Origin: a bacterium
GTDB lineage: Bacteria > Krumholzibacteriota > Krumholzibacteriia > LZORAL124-64-63
NCBI GenBank assembly: GCA_003353795.1
Contig: PIVY01000026.1
Location: forward strand, 1-37,301
DNA length: 37,301 nucleotides
Direction: 5' to 3'
Shown: positions 22,565 through 34,451 of the stretch, in pieces
How the letters are laid out: every line of letters begins with the position of its first letter
Numbering within the stretch: position 1 is the first letter of the stretch
The notes under the pieces: model-generated
Databases searched by the model: none
What the model saw: the letters and a program-made list of their open reading frames with translations, nothing else
What the model was told of the DNA's origin: nothing
Translations under genes and position numbers: made by a program

Positions 22565-25006
22565 CTACATGGCCGCTTCCTGCGCCCGGGTCGCGGCGCC
22601 GGTCTGTCTCTGATTCTTGGCGATCATGGGTGCGGCGTACCGCGCCATGGCCATCACCGTGAGCTGCGGATTCACCTTGATGCTGGTGGGGAAGACACTG
22701 GCGTCGCACACGAACAGGTTGTCCACGCCGTGGACGCGGAACTCAGGATCGACCACGCCCTTGTCGGGGCTCGTCGAGAGGATGTTGCCGCCCTGGGGAT
22801 GGCCGGTGCCAAGGGTGAGGTCGCTGCCGTCCTTGACCAGTTCGGGCAGGCGTCGCAACTCCTCGACGCTCTTGAACTCGTGGTAGCCGAAGGTGTGCGG
22901 CATCACGGCCGTGGCGCCGGCGGCGAACCAGACCTCGCCCGCCTTGATCAGGCCGTCGAGCAGCTTCTTCAGGTCGCTTTCGGTGGGCGTGTACTTGATG
23001 TCCCGCGGAGTCAGCAGACCCCGTTTCACCTCGGCGTTGGACTCGGTGCCCACGAGGACGCCGACGGACGCCAGGCGGTTGTAGCGGCGCATGTTCCGGA
23101 AATGGTCGTCGAACCAGCCGGGCATGGTGAGCGCCTGGGCCACCGGGGGATTGAACCAGGTCTCCACCACGAAACCCTGCTCCGGGCTCGGCTCCACGAA
23201 GTGGGAGATCTGCAGGCCGTCGAAGGCGTTGACCTCGTCGTCGAACACCGCGGTGAGCGGCGAGCCCATGTTGAACGACAGGTTCTTGCCCACCCGGTCG
23301 CCGCCGAGCTTCGACTTCAACAGAAGCATGCTCGACGACACGGCGCCTGCGGACAGCACGTAGGTGTTGCCCGTGACCCGCACCTTCTTGCCGTCGCGCG
23401 CCTGGCAGGTGATGCCGGTGACCCGGCCGCCGGAGCTGTGGATCTCGACCACCTCGCACTCGGCGACGATGCGCAGCGCCTCGCGACCGTCGCGATTGAA
23501 CGTCTGCTGCGTCCGCGGCAGCACGGTGTCGATCATCGAGAGCTTCTTGCCGTAGCGGCAGCCGATGTTGCAGTAGCCGCAGCCCAGGCAGCCTTCGATG
23601 TTGGCCTCGATGGCGCCGTGGCGGTGAGGTGCCTGATCCAGCCCGAGGCGGCGCAGTCCCTCCATGAAGCGCGGTCCGCTGCGGTTGAGCCGGCCGTGCT
23701 CCTGGCGCTCGACGGCCACGAGTTCCCGGGCGGTGCGGAAGGCGTCCCAGACGCGGTCCGTATCCAGTTTGCCGTCGAGCAGATCAGGTGAGTTCCAGTG
23801 TTCGAGCACCTGCGGCGGCAGGTCGAAGCACACGGCGTTATTGACCACGGTGGTGCCGCCGACGCAGTTGCCTTGCAGGACCTGGAAGCGGAAATCGCGG
23901 GTCAGCTGAAGCGCGCCGTCGGCGTAGAGCCGCGCGAGCATATCTACCTCGTCCTCGTTGAACTCCTCCTGCGGTACGTAGTCGCCGCGCTCGAGCATGA
24001 GCACGTCGCGTCCCTCGCTGGCCAGGTCGTGGGCGAGCACGGCGCCGCCGGCGCCCGACCCCACCACGATGACGTCGCCGGCGAGAGTGGCCGTGCCGAG
24101 TTCGGTCAGGGTGGACACGGCCAGGGGCAGCCGCTCGCGAAGGGGATGTTCGGCGATGCGAGCAGCGAAGTCGCTGCGTTCGGTGAAGGGTTTGAATCCC
24201 ACCGAGTCGAAGGTGCGGGTGTCGTTGTAGTAGCCCAGGTAGGAGAGCTGCTTCGCCATGCGGATCATGCCCTGCACGAGATCGCGCCAGAATCCGGGCA
24301 CCAGGCGACGCTCCACGTCGTGGTAGAAGCGGCGGGTGATGAATCGTTTGCGGGCCTCGGCGCTGAGGTGGGAGAACGGCGCCTTGAAGGAGAGCAGCGG
24401 GTAGAGCTCCATGCCGATCATGACAACCTTGGCGATCACCTTGTTCTGGGCGCGGAAGCCGGCAAGGTAGCGGTCGACGTTGTGGGCCACGTCCTCTGGG
24501 GAGAGCTTCTCGTCGTCTCCCATGACCACCACCTCGGCCAGGGCACAGACGGTGCGGAACTCGCCGGGCGTGAAGTACGACAGCTGGTAGCGCGCCTTCT
24601 CTGCTGCGGTGTGGAACCAGATCAGGATGGCCAGGATCACGCCGTCGAGGATCATGGCGCCAACGATCATGTCGCGAACGGGGATCTGGCGCGTGGCCAC
24701 TGCGACGTCGTAGCCGGTGGCGCCCCAGATGAGGACTGCCGCCATGGCGATCTCGCTGATCACGTGGCCGGCGATCACCAGCACCGCAAGTAGCCGGTAG
24801 CGACGCACGTCGGCCGCGGCGAAGAAGCTCAGCAGCGCCAGAACGCCGATCTTCACCACCGAGTTGGTGACGAAGGGAAGATTCACGAAGAAGGGCTTCA
24901 GCGGACCGAAGAGGGCTGGCAGCAGGTAGGCAAAGATCGCCAGACCAAAAGCGCCGGCGAGGATGCGCAGCAGGATCTGAAGACGTCGTTCCTGGGGTGT
25001 GAGCAC
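22565..25006 (-). CDS. Membrane-anchored GMC-family oxidoreductase with ferredoxin-like Cys motif (cluster gene 1)
   Basis: An 813-residue fusion. Residues 1-135 hold about four transmembrane helices. Residues 140-250 look like a gluconate-dehydrogenase subunit 3 type domain (FTPGEFRTVCALAEVVV). Then a GMC flavoenzyme: FAD-binding DVIVVGSGAGGAVLAHDLASEG (311-332) with LERGDY, CVGGTTVVNNAVCFDLPP, and a C-terminal active-site region TLGTGHPQGGNILS and KVNPQLTVMAMA. Between them sits C473-LG-C476-GY-C479-NIG-C483, the spacing of a 4Fe-4S ferredoxin motif, also seen in long-chain alcohol oxidase relatives. It likely oxidises an alcohol or sterol-like substrate at the membrane and passes electrons to quinone or cytochrome. 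GTG start, AGGAG upstream. The amidase gene follows after 27 bases. Confidence 0.88.
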   Translation of the reverse strand: MLTPQERRLQILLRILAGAFGLAIFAYLLPALFGPLKPFFVNLPFVTNSVVKIGVLALLSFFAAADVRRYRLLAVLVIAGHVISEIAMAAVLIWGATGYDVAVATRQIPVRDMIVGAMILDGVILAILIWFHTAAEKARYQLSYFTPGEFRTVCALAEVVVMGDDEKLSPEDVAHNVDRYLAGFRAQNKVIAKVVMIGMELYPLLSFKAPFSHLSAEARKRFITRRFYHDVERRLVPGFWRDLVQGMIRMAKQLSYLGYYNDTRTFDSVGFKPFTERSDFAARIAEHPLRERLPLAVSTLTELGTATLAGDVIVVGSGAGGAVLAHDLASEGRDVLMLERGDYVPQEEFNEDEVDMLARLYADGALQLTRDFRFQVLQGNCVGGTTVVNNAVCFDLPPQVLEHWNSPDLLDGKLDTDRVWDAFRTARELVAVERQEHGRLNRSGPRFMEGLRRLGLDQAPHRHGAIEANIEGCLGCGYCNIGCRYGKKLSMIDTVLPRTQQTFNRDGREALRIVAECEVVEIHSSGGRVTGITCQARDGKKVRVTGNTYVLSAGAVSSSMLLLKSKLGGDRVGKNLSFNMGSPLTAVFDDEVNAFDGLQISHFVEPSPEQGFVVETWFNPPVAQALTMPGWFDDHFRNMRRYNRLASVGVLVGTESNAEVKRGLLTPRDIKYTPTESDLKKLLDGLIKAGEVWFAAGATAVMPHTFGYHEFKSVEELRRLPELVKDGSDLTLGTGHPQGGNILSTSPDKGVVDPEFRVHGVDNLFVCDASVFPTSIKVNPQLTVMAMARYAAPMIAKNQRQTGAATRAQEAAM

Positions 25007-25059
25007 GGCGAGGCTCCTCTCGGACCGAGGGGGCGGATGCGCACGCTGCTAAAACCGGG

Positions 25060-25089
25060 TTGACTTTATCCGCTTTAGGCTGATATAGC
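25060..25089 (+). promoter_or_regulatory. Sigma-70-like promoter for the 25144 gene
   Basis: TTGACT (25060-25065) and TATAGC (25084-25089) are separated by 18 bases and lie 55 bases before the ATG at 25144. It stands in the divergent gap with the GMC oxidoreductase operon. Confidence 0.55.
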
Positions 25090-25143
25090 ACGGGAACCGA
25101 TGGGCAAGCAAGCTCTTATCGGGGCCTCGTCTGGAGGTATGTG

Positions 25144-25653
25144 ATGTCTTTATATGAAGTTACGCCGATGCGCGTAGCCGGTGTGCTGGTGATATACGCC
25201 GCGATCCTGGTGATCATCCGAGTCATCAATCCACGGATCGATCCTCCCGAGAGGAAGACCGCCCTGTGGATCGGCGGGATCTGGGCGGTGTCGGTTTTTC
25301 TCGCAAACTACCTGTTGTACCGTATCGGGCTCATGAGCTTCCTGCCCTGGATCAACAACTTCATGCACACGTTCCTGTGGATCGGCGGTTGCCTGACGTT
25401 GCTCTATCTGGGGGTTCGCGACACCCAGAGCCTGGTGGTCCAGATGATCGTATTCGCCACCTTCAGTCTGGTGGTGAAGTACGCCGAGCAGATGCTGCTG
25501 GGTACCTGGGACCACGACAACTTCCTGCATGTCTTCCAGGGAAACTTCGCCTACGTGCTGGGCTGGTCGCTGGCGGACGGACTGTACCCGCCGCTCACCC
25601 TGTTCGGCATGCGGCTAGTGGTGAAAGTGGTGCCGGGGTTGATCGTGCGCTGA
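25144..25653 (+). CDS. Integral membrane protein of unknown function
   Basis: A 169-residue membrane protein with about five hydrophobic segments (near 9-26, 42-62, 71-92, 98-115 and 137-160). A conserved-looking polar stretch between the last two reads YAEQMLLGTWDHDNFLHVFQGN. GGAGG at 25133-25137 stands six bases before the ATG at 25144; an in-frame GTG at 25141 would be only three bases away, so I prefer the ATG. I do not recognise the family. It is a single-gene unit between a good promoter and a strong terminator, divergent from the GMC-amidase operon. A carotenoid- or lipid-type membrane enzyme cannot be excluded. Confidence 0.75.
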   Translation: MSLYEVTPMRVAGVLVIYAAILVIIRVINPRIDPPERKTALWIGGIWAVSVFLANYLLYRIGLMSFLPWINNFMHTFLWIGGCLTLLYLGVRDTQSLVVQMIVFATFSLVVKYAEQMLLGTWDHDNFLHVFQGNFAYVLGWSLADGLYPPLTLFGMRLVVKVVPGLIVR

Positions 25654-25677
25654 CAGGGGGACGATGGATCCAAATAG

Positions 25678-25709
25678 AACGGGGCCCCGCGCGAACGCGG
25701 GGCCCCGTT
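25678..25709. terminator. Strong bidirectional terminator between convergent genes
   Basis: A perfect 13-pair stem (25678-25690 with 25697-25709, arms AACGGGGCCCCGC / GCGGGGCCCCGTT) closes a six-base loop GCGAAC. It sits between the ends of the 25144 gene and the porin gene. Each arm carries the A/T pair needed for termination on both strands. Confidence 0.85.
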
Positions 25710-25725
25710 GCTGTCGTCCGATATA

Positions 25726-26928
25726 TTAGTAGGTCGTGTAGAAACCGAGGGTGATCGTGTTGATCGTGTCCGCGGTCTCGGTGGCGCTCGCAGCGAACGG
25801 CTGGTCGGCCTTGTAGCTCTCGTAGCCCAGCTTGATATTCGCGTGCTGGCCCTCGAGGAAGTAGGTCAGTCCGACGCGGAACTGCGTGAACTTACCCGTC
25901 TTCTTCCCGTCAGCATCGGCGATGGCATCCGAGTCGAAGGTCTCGTAGCAGACCCACGGCTGCCAGCCGCTGTTGAGGTAGTAGCCCGCCTGGCCGTAGA
26001 AGCCGGAGCCCTGGGTGTTCATGAAGTCGCCAGTGTCGTTCATGTCCAGGTTCATCCAAGCAGCCTCGACGGTCAGCGCGTTGCCGTTCGAGCTAGGCAG
26101 CTCGAGGAAGACGTCGACGGTCGTGTAGGTGTAGTCGGCGTACGGCTTGTCCACTTCGAAGGTGTTGGCGGCCACTTCCTTCTGGGTGTCGTAGGAGACG
26201 CCGAGAGCCAGGGTCTTCTTCTTGCCCAGGTAGGTGGAGCTCTGGAAATAGGCAGCCTCGGCGTCCCACAGGTTGTACTGCGCGCGGAACGTGAAGCGAT
26301 CCTTGTCGTCGACGCCGGCCTGGATACCGTTGTACATACCGACGTAGTACTTCAGCCCGCCGCCGCCCAATGCGTTCGATCCGAAGATGGTCAGACCATT
26401 GTCACGAACGGCGTCGGGGCTCCCGGTCACGCCACCAGCGGCGGTGCCGCTCGCGGTCGTGTTCGAGAACCGGTTCAGCGCCCGCATGCCCCACGTGAGG
26501 GACTTGTAGGCGAGGCCCGGACGGTCGATGGCCATCAGGGCGCCCGACGAGGTCAGGTTCTGGCGGCTGGCCGGAGCCATGTTGCGGCCCATGATGAACT
26601 GGAGCCAGGGGCTGACCTTGAAGTTGATGAACGCGTCGATGAGCTGGACATCCTTGTTGGACGCATCCGTCTGCAAGAACGCCGTCATGCGATCGCCGAC
26701 CTTGGCGCCGAGGCGCAGCCGGCCGCGACGGACCTTGAAGTAGCGATAGGTGTCGAGTCCACCCTCGTTATCCAAGTTCGCGTCGGTGTTGATCAGGAGC
26801 GCTTGCACCCGGTAACCCAGGTTGAGGCTCGCGTTGTCATTGATGGGGATGTTCGCGCCGGCCAGGGCCGTACCCGCGAACAGCACGACCGCCAGGCTCA
26901 CCAGCAACGTGAACATGACTCTACTCAT
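25726..26928 (-). CDS. Outer-membrane porin, OprO/OprP-like
   Basis: A 400-residue porin. Signal peptide: MSRVMFTLLVSLAVVLFAGTALA. The mature protein has many amphipathic beta strands, and the family signature of the phosphate-selective porin O/P group is seen: YRYFKVRRGRLRLGAKVGDRMTAFLQTD, then LIDAFINFKVSPWLQFIMGRN. Tyr is the last residue, fitting the barrel C-terminal signal. An ideal AAGGAGG site lies nine bases before the ATG. The preceding gene on the same strand is ACR3 (233-base gap, possibly its own promoter). The substrate is not certain; phosphate or arsenate entry is only a thought prompted by context. Confidence 0.88.
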   Translation of the reverse strand: MSRVMFTLLVSLAVVLFAGTALAGANIPINDNASLNLGYRVQALLINTDANLDNEGGLDTYRYFKVRRGRLRLGAKVGDRMTAFLQTDASNKDVQLIDAFINFKVSPWLQFIMGRNMAPASRQNLTSSGALMAIDRPGLAYKSLTWGMRALNRFSNTTASGTAAGGVTGSPDAVRDNGLTIFGSNALGGGGLKYYVGMYNGIQAGVDDKDRFTFRAQYNLWDAEAAYFQSSTYLGKKKTLALGVSYDTQKEVAANTFEVDKPYADYTYTTVDVFLELPSSNGNALTVEAAWMNLDMNDTGDFMNTQGSGFYGQAGYYLNSGWQPWVCYETFDSDAIADADGKKTGKFTQFRVGLTYFLEGQHANIKLGYESYKADQPFAASATETADTINTITLGFYTTY

Positions 26929-27161
26929 CTTGGACCTCCTTGTAATCCACTCGGATTCCGTCTAGGTCACGAGGGCCGTCTTTGACGCTCGGTGACCATT
27001 TCGGTATTCGACCGCCACGCCCAACTACTGGGCGCGATGACGACGGCCTCTCGGAACCGGCAACATCATCCTGTGAGAGGATTATCTAGTAAAGCGATAA
27101 TTACACCCAAAAGACAACGGGTTCTCATTATCCTGGGAGCGTTTTCTCGCCGATCACTCAC

Positions 27162-28343
27162 TCATCGAGGGGCGAACAGGTGCCGATGACCAAGACAGAT
27201 CTTCACCAGCCATAGCATCAGCGGGACCTCGATGAGCACGCCCACCACAGTGGCAAGAGCCGCGCCTGAACCCAGCCCGAAAAGCATCACCGCCGTGGCG
27301 ATCGCCACCTCGAAATGGTTCGATGCACCGATCAACGCCGCTGGAGCGGCATCCTCGTAGCTGAGATTTAGAACTCGCGCTCCCAGGATCCCGAGGCCGA
27401 AGATCAGGAATGTCTGGATGAAAAGCGGCACCGCGATCCAGACGATTGTCAGGGGATTGGCCACAATGACGTCGCCCTTGAAACTGAACAGAAGCACCAG
27501 GGTGATCAGCAGGGCCACGATGGTCACCGGGGTGAGGATCGGCAGGAATCTCGCCGTGAACCAGGATTCACCGCGACTGGCGATCAACCAGTGCCGGGAA
27601 AGGTACCCGGCCACCAACGGCAGAGCGACGTAGACACCGATGGAAAGCAGGAGCGCCTGCCATGGCACCGGGAGTCTGCCGACCCCGAGCAGGAAGCCTC
27701 CGAGGAATCCGTATAGGATCAGCATGGTCAGGGAATTGATGGCCACCATCACCAGGGTCAGGCCGTCGTTGCCGCGGGCGAGGTAGCCCCACACCAGAAC
27801 CATGGCCGTGCACGGGGCGATTCCCAGCAGGATGCAGCCGGCCAGATAGCTTCGCCAGAGAGGCACTTCCAGCATCTTGACGCCGTCGACCAGGACCACC
27901 CGTCCCGCACCGTGAACTCCGTCCACGGGCAGGTCGAGCCCGAAGGGCATCTTCACCAGATCCACGGCCTCCGGACCGATGAAACCGCGAAAGACGAAGC
28001 CCAGAAACAGCGTGGCGATCCCCACCATGGTGAACGGCTTGATGGCCCAGTTGATGAAGAGGGTCATGAGAACGGGGCGGGTGTTGCGGCTCGCGCGCGC
28101 GACGCGTCCGAAGTCGATCTTCACCATGATGGGGTACATCATGAAGAACAGGCACACGGCGATGGGGATCGACACCACCGGTGCGCCCTGCACGTCGAGG
28201 GTGAGTCCGTCGAGTGCGCGGGCCACGCCCGGCGCGAGCTTGCCCAGGGCGATGCCGCCCAGGATGCAGAGTCCGACCCAGACCGTGAGGTAACGCTCGA
28301 AGACACTGGTCATGCGGCGGGTATCGGTGGCTGTGGCCATCAC
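27162..28343 (-). CDS. ACR3-family arsenite efflux transporter
   Basis: A 393-residue inner-membrane transporter with ten predicted helices. ACR3 exports As(III), using the proton-motive force. Hallmarks: [24 protein letters not shown] at the start, a helix with [20 protein letters not shown] containing the conserved Cys used for As(III) recognition, [12 protein letters not shown], and [42 protein letters not shown] with the essential Glu. The start is GTG 28343 (AGGAG seven bases upstream) or ATG 28340; both overlap the arsC stop. Coupled with arsC, it completes an arsenate detoxification pair. Confidence 0.95.
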   Translation of the reverse strand: MMATATDTRRMTSVFERYLTVWVGLCILGGIALGKLAPGVARALDGLTLDVQGAPVVSIPIAVCLFFMMYPIMVKIDFGRVARASRNTRPVLMTLFINWAIKPFTMVGIATLFLGFVFRGFIGPEAVDLVKMPFGLDLPVDGVHGAGRVVLVDGVKMLEVPLWRSYLAGCILLGIAPCTAMVLVWGYLARGNDGLTLVMVAINSLTMLILYGFLGGFLLGVGRLPVPWQALLLSIGVYVALPLVAGYLSRHWLIASRGESWFTARFLPILTPVTIVALLITLVLLFSFKGDVIVANPLTIVWIAVPLFIQTFLIFGLGILGARVLNLSYEDAAPAALIGASNHFEVAIATAVMLFGLGSGAALATVVGVLIEVPLMLWLVKICLGHRHLFAPR

Positions 28344-28783
28344 GAAGAATCTCCTGCAAGACTGGTGGGAAGGGTTGTCACGTACTCGCGAATCTCGTCG
28401 CGGACGCGGCGATAGACGGCGAGGATCGCGTCATCGTCGTCGAGGTCCCGGGTCAGCGCCGGAGGATCATCGAAGCCGTGATGGACGACCGTGGTCGAGC
28501 CGGGAAAGACGGGACAGGTCTCGGCGGCGTCGCCACAGACGGTGACCACGAAGTCGAGGGGCTGGTCGGCGAACTCGTCGATGTGCTGGGAGCGCTGGTC
28601 GGTGATGTCGACCCCGGCTTCCTGCATCACCTGCACCGCGCGAGGATTGAGGCCGTGGGTGGCGACCCCGGCGGAGAAGGCCTCGATCACGTCGCGGCGC
28701 AGACGCCGGGTCCAGCCCTCGGCCATCTGGCTGCGGCAGCTGTTGCCGGTGCAAAGAAAGAGTACACGGCACCTTCCGGACAT
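28340..28783 (-). CDS. arsC: Arsenate reductase, thioredoxin-coupled (low-molecular-weight phosphatase fold)
   Basis: A 147-residue ArsC that reduces As(V) to As(III) for export. The LMW-phosphatase loop is [16 protein letters not shown] (Cys11 nucleophile, Arg17), and the partner cysteines Cys83 and Cys90 lie in [15 protein letters not shown]. These match the three-cysteine relay of the S. aureus enzyme (10, 82, 89) with the same spacing, so electrons come from thioredoxin. The ATG at 28783 has AAGGG upstream. The stop overlaps the ACR3 start. No ArsR-type regulator is adjacent; the one at 4622 could act in trans (inference). Confidence 0.95.
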   Translation of the reverse strand: MSGRCRVLFLCTGNSCRSQMAEGWTRRLRRDVIEAFSAGVATHGLNPRAVQVMQEAGVDITDQRSQHIDEFADQPLDFVVTVCGDAAETCPVFPGSTTVVHHGFDDPPALTRDLDDDDAILAVYRRVRDEIREYVTTLPTSLAGDSS

Positions 28784-28795
28784 GAGGATCCCTTC

Positions 28796-28837
28796 GTCTC
28801 CGGGAACAATCGACTGACTGGTTAGATAATCGGAGAC
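28796..28837. promoter_or_regulatory. Inverted repeat in the arsC leader
   Basis: GTCTCCG (28796-28802) and CGGAGAC (28831-28837) form a perfect inverted repeat with 28 bases between, directly upstream of arsC. The AT-richer centre holds a TTATCT-like -10 box on the minus strand. It could be an operator or a leader hairpin; evidence is only the symmetry and position. Confidence 0.35.
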
Positions 28838-28860
28838 CGGCCGCGCCGCATGGGGGAATC

Positions 28861-29616
28861 CTAGACCCGGGCGGCCGCTTTCAGCAATACCGTCTCGACC
28901 AGTGCCTCGTAGTCGGTCGCCCCCCTCGAACGCGGTGCGTGTTCGAAGATGGACTTCTGCCAGCCGAAGGCCTCGGCGAGGTCCACGTTGACCCTGATGG
29001 GCCGGCCGACCAGGTCGCCGAAGTTCTCGCGGAGTTGGCCGAGGGCGCCGCCGGTAAGGTTGGTGCGCAGGTCGTGGAAGGTGGGCAGGATGTGGCGCAG
29101 GCAGAGCCGATCGGCGTGGCGGCTGACCCGTTCCACGTGCCGGACGAAGTCGTACACGCCGGCCAGGGCTGCGGGGTTGAGGGCCACCGGCGCGAGGACG
29201 TCGTCAGCGCAGGCCAGAACATTGACCGCCACGGCGTCCACGCCAGGGGCTGCGTCGAGGATGGCGTCGTCGTAGAGATCGGCCACGGGGGCCAGGGCGT
29301 CGGCCAGCACGCGATGGCCGTCCTTTTCCCGGCGCGCGATGGCCAGGGCGGCACGGGTCAGCTGATGGTCGCTCGCCACGAGGTCGAGGTAGTGACGGGC
29401 GCGGACCACGGCGTCCAGCACGGTGGCCTCGCCGGTGAGGATCTCGGTCAACGTGAGGTCGGCCTCGACGCCCAGCGCCTTGGCGCACTGGCCCTGTGTG
29501 TCGGTATCGACCAGGAGCACGCGCCGGCCGCGGAGGGCCAATCCGTGGGCGAGGTTCACGGCGGTGGTCGTCTTACCGACTCCGCCCTTGGTCATGGCGA
29601 CGGCGATGATTCGCAT
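28861..29616 (-). CDS. ParA/MinD-family ATPase, orphan
   Basis: A 251-residue P-loop ATPase. The deviant Walker A is visible at MTKGGVGKTTTAVNLAHGLALRG (about 8-30), followed by VLLVDTDTQGQCAKALG with the Walker A' Asp and LDAAPGVD as switch II. Such proteins position DNA, cell structures or protein arrays. ATG 29616 has AAGGAG five bases upstream; the open frame extends to 29751 but without such a site. No ParB, parS-like repeats or chemotaxis or flagellar genes are nearby, so the cargo is unknown. It is the gene before arsC with a 77-base gap. Confidence 0.88.
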   Translation of the reverse strand: MRIIAVAMTKGGVGKTTTAVNLAHGLALRGRRVLLVDTDTQGQCAKALGVEADLTLTEILTGEATVLDAVVRARHYLDLVASDHQLTRAALAIARREKDGHRVLADALAPVADLYDDAILDAAPGVDAVAVNVLACADDVLAPVALNPAALAGVYDFVRHVERVSRHADRLCLRHILPTFHDLRTNLTGGALGQLRENFGDLVGRPIRVNVDLAEAFGWQKSIFEHAPRSRGATDYEALVETVLLKAAARV

Positions 29617-29807
29617 GGGCACTCCTTCGTTGCCCGGTCCCATAGGAACGATCGTGCCAGGAATCGCGGAGTCGCGTAGGGGATTGTGGATCAAGGGGAT
29701 GCGGATTCGGGCGCCCGGATGGCATGGCGCATGTGGCGTTGCACAAGGCACGCGCCGGAACGCTGCGGCGGTCGCCGACCGTGCCAGTTCCGATGAATGC
29801 TCTGGAC

Positions 29808-30062
29808 CTACTCGGTGGCGAGATCGCTGAGAAGGTCACGCGCCGCGGTCTCGTTCTCGGCCGCCACCTGGATCATCACGGCGCCGGAAACCGGGTTGAC
29901 GGGCACGAGGCGACCCATGCCGAACAGATCCTGGATCCCCTCGCCTTTCGCCAGGTACTCGATGTCCGCGCCCTCGAGGATGCCTTCGGCCAGGGCGATG
30001 GTTCCAAGGTCGCTGGTCTCCAGCACGGTCCGAAGATCGAGATCGTTGTTGGGATCGGTCAT
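29808..30062 (-). CDS. DUF2007-like small protein
   Basis: An 84-residue soluble protein. The sequence TDPNNDLDLRTVLETSDLGTIALAEGILEGADIEYLAKGEG resembles the DUF2007 signal-transducing-like family (an ACT/PII-like beta-alpha-beta fold), with VPVNPVSGAVMIQVAAENETAARDLLSDL as the second strand-helix unit. ATG 30062 has GGGAG seven bases upstream; an upstream in-frame ATG (30089) has no good site. It lies 31 bases after the ABC-F gene and is probably in the glnS-ABC-F operon. Function unknown. Confidence 0.8.
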   Translation of the reverse strand: MTDPNNDLDLRTVLETSDLGTIALAEGILEGADIEYLAKGEGIQDLFGMGRLVPVNPVSGAVMIQVAAENETAARDLLSDLATE

Positions 30063-30093
30063 GCCACTGCTCCCGGTTCTGACAGCCATCGGC

Positions 30094-31740
<1,647 letters not shown>

Positions 31741-31752
31741 GTCGTGCGCCGG

Positions 31753-33471
<1,719 letters not shown>

Positions 33472-33650
33472 CGTGTTCCTCGGTGGCTGGAGGGTGGAAT
33501 CCGGGAAAGACCAAGGCTAACTGCAACCGGGGTGCGAGTCAAAGGACCGGTGCCCGTGCCGGACGCAGACGGCGGTTGCGCCGGACCGCCGGGACGGTTA
33601 ATCCTTTCCTACTCGTGTCATCCAGGCCGGAGCCCCAAGGAGCTGACCCC

Positions 33651-34445
33651 ATGACCATGCGCCACCTCATCGCCGCCGCCCTGGTTCTTGCCCTGATCCT
33701 GCCCGGCACCGCCTTCGCGGCTCGCGGCGACCTCGGTGCTTCCAGCCAGAACGCCAGCTTCTCCATCAATGCGTACTCGTGGCTGAACAAGTACCACGTG
33801 GACATCGCCGGCTCCAACCTGGGCAACACGCTGAACGATCTCGCCACCGGCACCAACGCCAGCTTCATGGTGGTGGGCACGGCGCACTGGCGAAACTGGG
33901 CCTTCGTCATCGACGGAGTCTTCAACAGCGTCGATCAGACGTCCCGGGTGGGCAACGTTGACGTGCGCATGGACCTCAGCCAGACCATGCTCCAGCCGCT
34001 GGTGGGCTACAAGATCCTGGACAGCCGCAATCCCCGCGACGACACCGGCCAGGCGCTCTGGCTCGACGTCGGCGGGCGCTACTGGGACAACAAGAATGCC
34101 GTCACCTGGAGTTCCACGCCGTCCGATCCGGTGCCGATCCAGGGGGCCGTGAATCTCGACGGCAGCTGGTGGGATCTGCTGGTCGGCGCCACCGCGCACT
34201 TCAAGTTCACGGATTTCGTGCACGGTTACCTGCGCGGCAACGTGGGCGGCTTCGGCATGTCGAGCAGTTCGGACTTCACCTGGGACCTGAGCTTCATCTT
34301 CGCCTACCACCTCAACCAGACGGTGGGCTTCCACGGCGGATACCAGCTGATCTCGTTCAAGCGTACGACGGGCGAGGGGTCCTCGGAGATCACCGACGAG
34401 CAGCTCACCGAGGGTCTGTTCGTGGGCGTCGGGCTGGTGTTCTAG
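33651..34445 (+). CDS. Outer-membrane beta-barrel protein of unknown function
   Basis: A 264-residue protein. Signal peptide: MTMRHLIAAALVLALILPGTAFA. The mature chain alternates polar and hydrophobic residues with barrel-like strands (NASFSINAYSWLNKYHVDI, WAFVIDGVFNSVDQ, ALWLDVGGRYWDNK, FVHGYLRGNVGGFGM, VGFHGGYQLISFK) and ends in GVGLVF, a typical C-terminal Phe insertion signal. About eight strands fit an OmpA-like or small porin size. AAGGAG lies eight bases before the ATG. Function unknown. It is divergent from glnS and convergent with the cysteine-synthase-like gene (six-base gap). Confidence 0.83.
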   Translation: MTMRHLIAAALVLALILPGTAFAARGDLGASSQNASFSINAYSWLNKYHVDIAGSNLGNTLNDLATGTNASFMVVGTAHWRNWAFVIDGVFNSVDQTSRVGNVDVRMDLSQTMLQPLVGYKILDSRNPRDDTGQALWLDVGGRYWDNKNAVTWSSTPSDPVPIQGAVNLDGSWWDLLVGATAHFKFTDFVHGYLRGNVGGFGMSSSSDFTWDLSFIFAYHLNQTVGFHGGYQLISFKRTTGEGSSEITDEQLTEGLFVGVGLVF

Positions 34446-34451
34446 CAGCGC

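Noticed and set aside
21467..23791. 774-codon plus-strand open frame
   Set aside because: It is antisense to the amidase and GMC oxidoreductase genes, which show clear families and ribosome sites; low-complexity translation.
24190..24215. tRNA T-loop-like GGGTTTGAATCCC
   Set aside because: It lies inside the GMC oxidoreductase coding sequence and no cloverleaf can be drawn around it.
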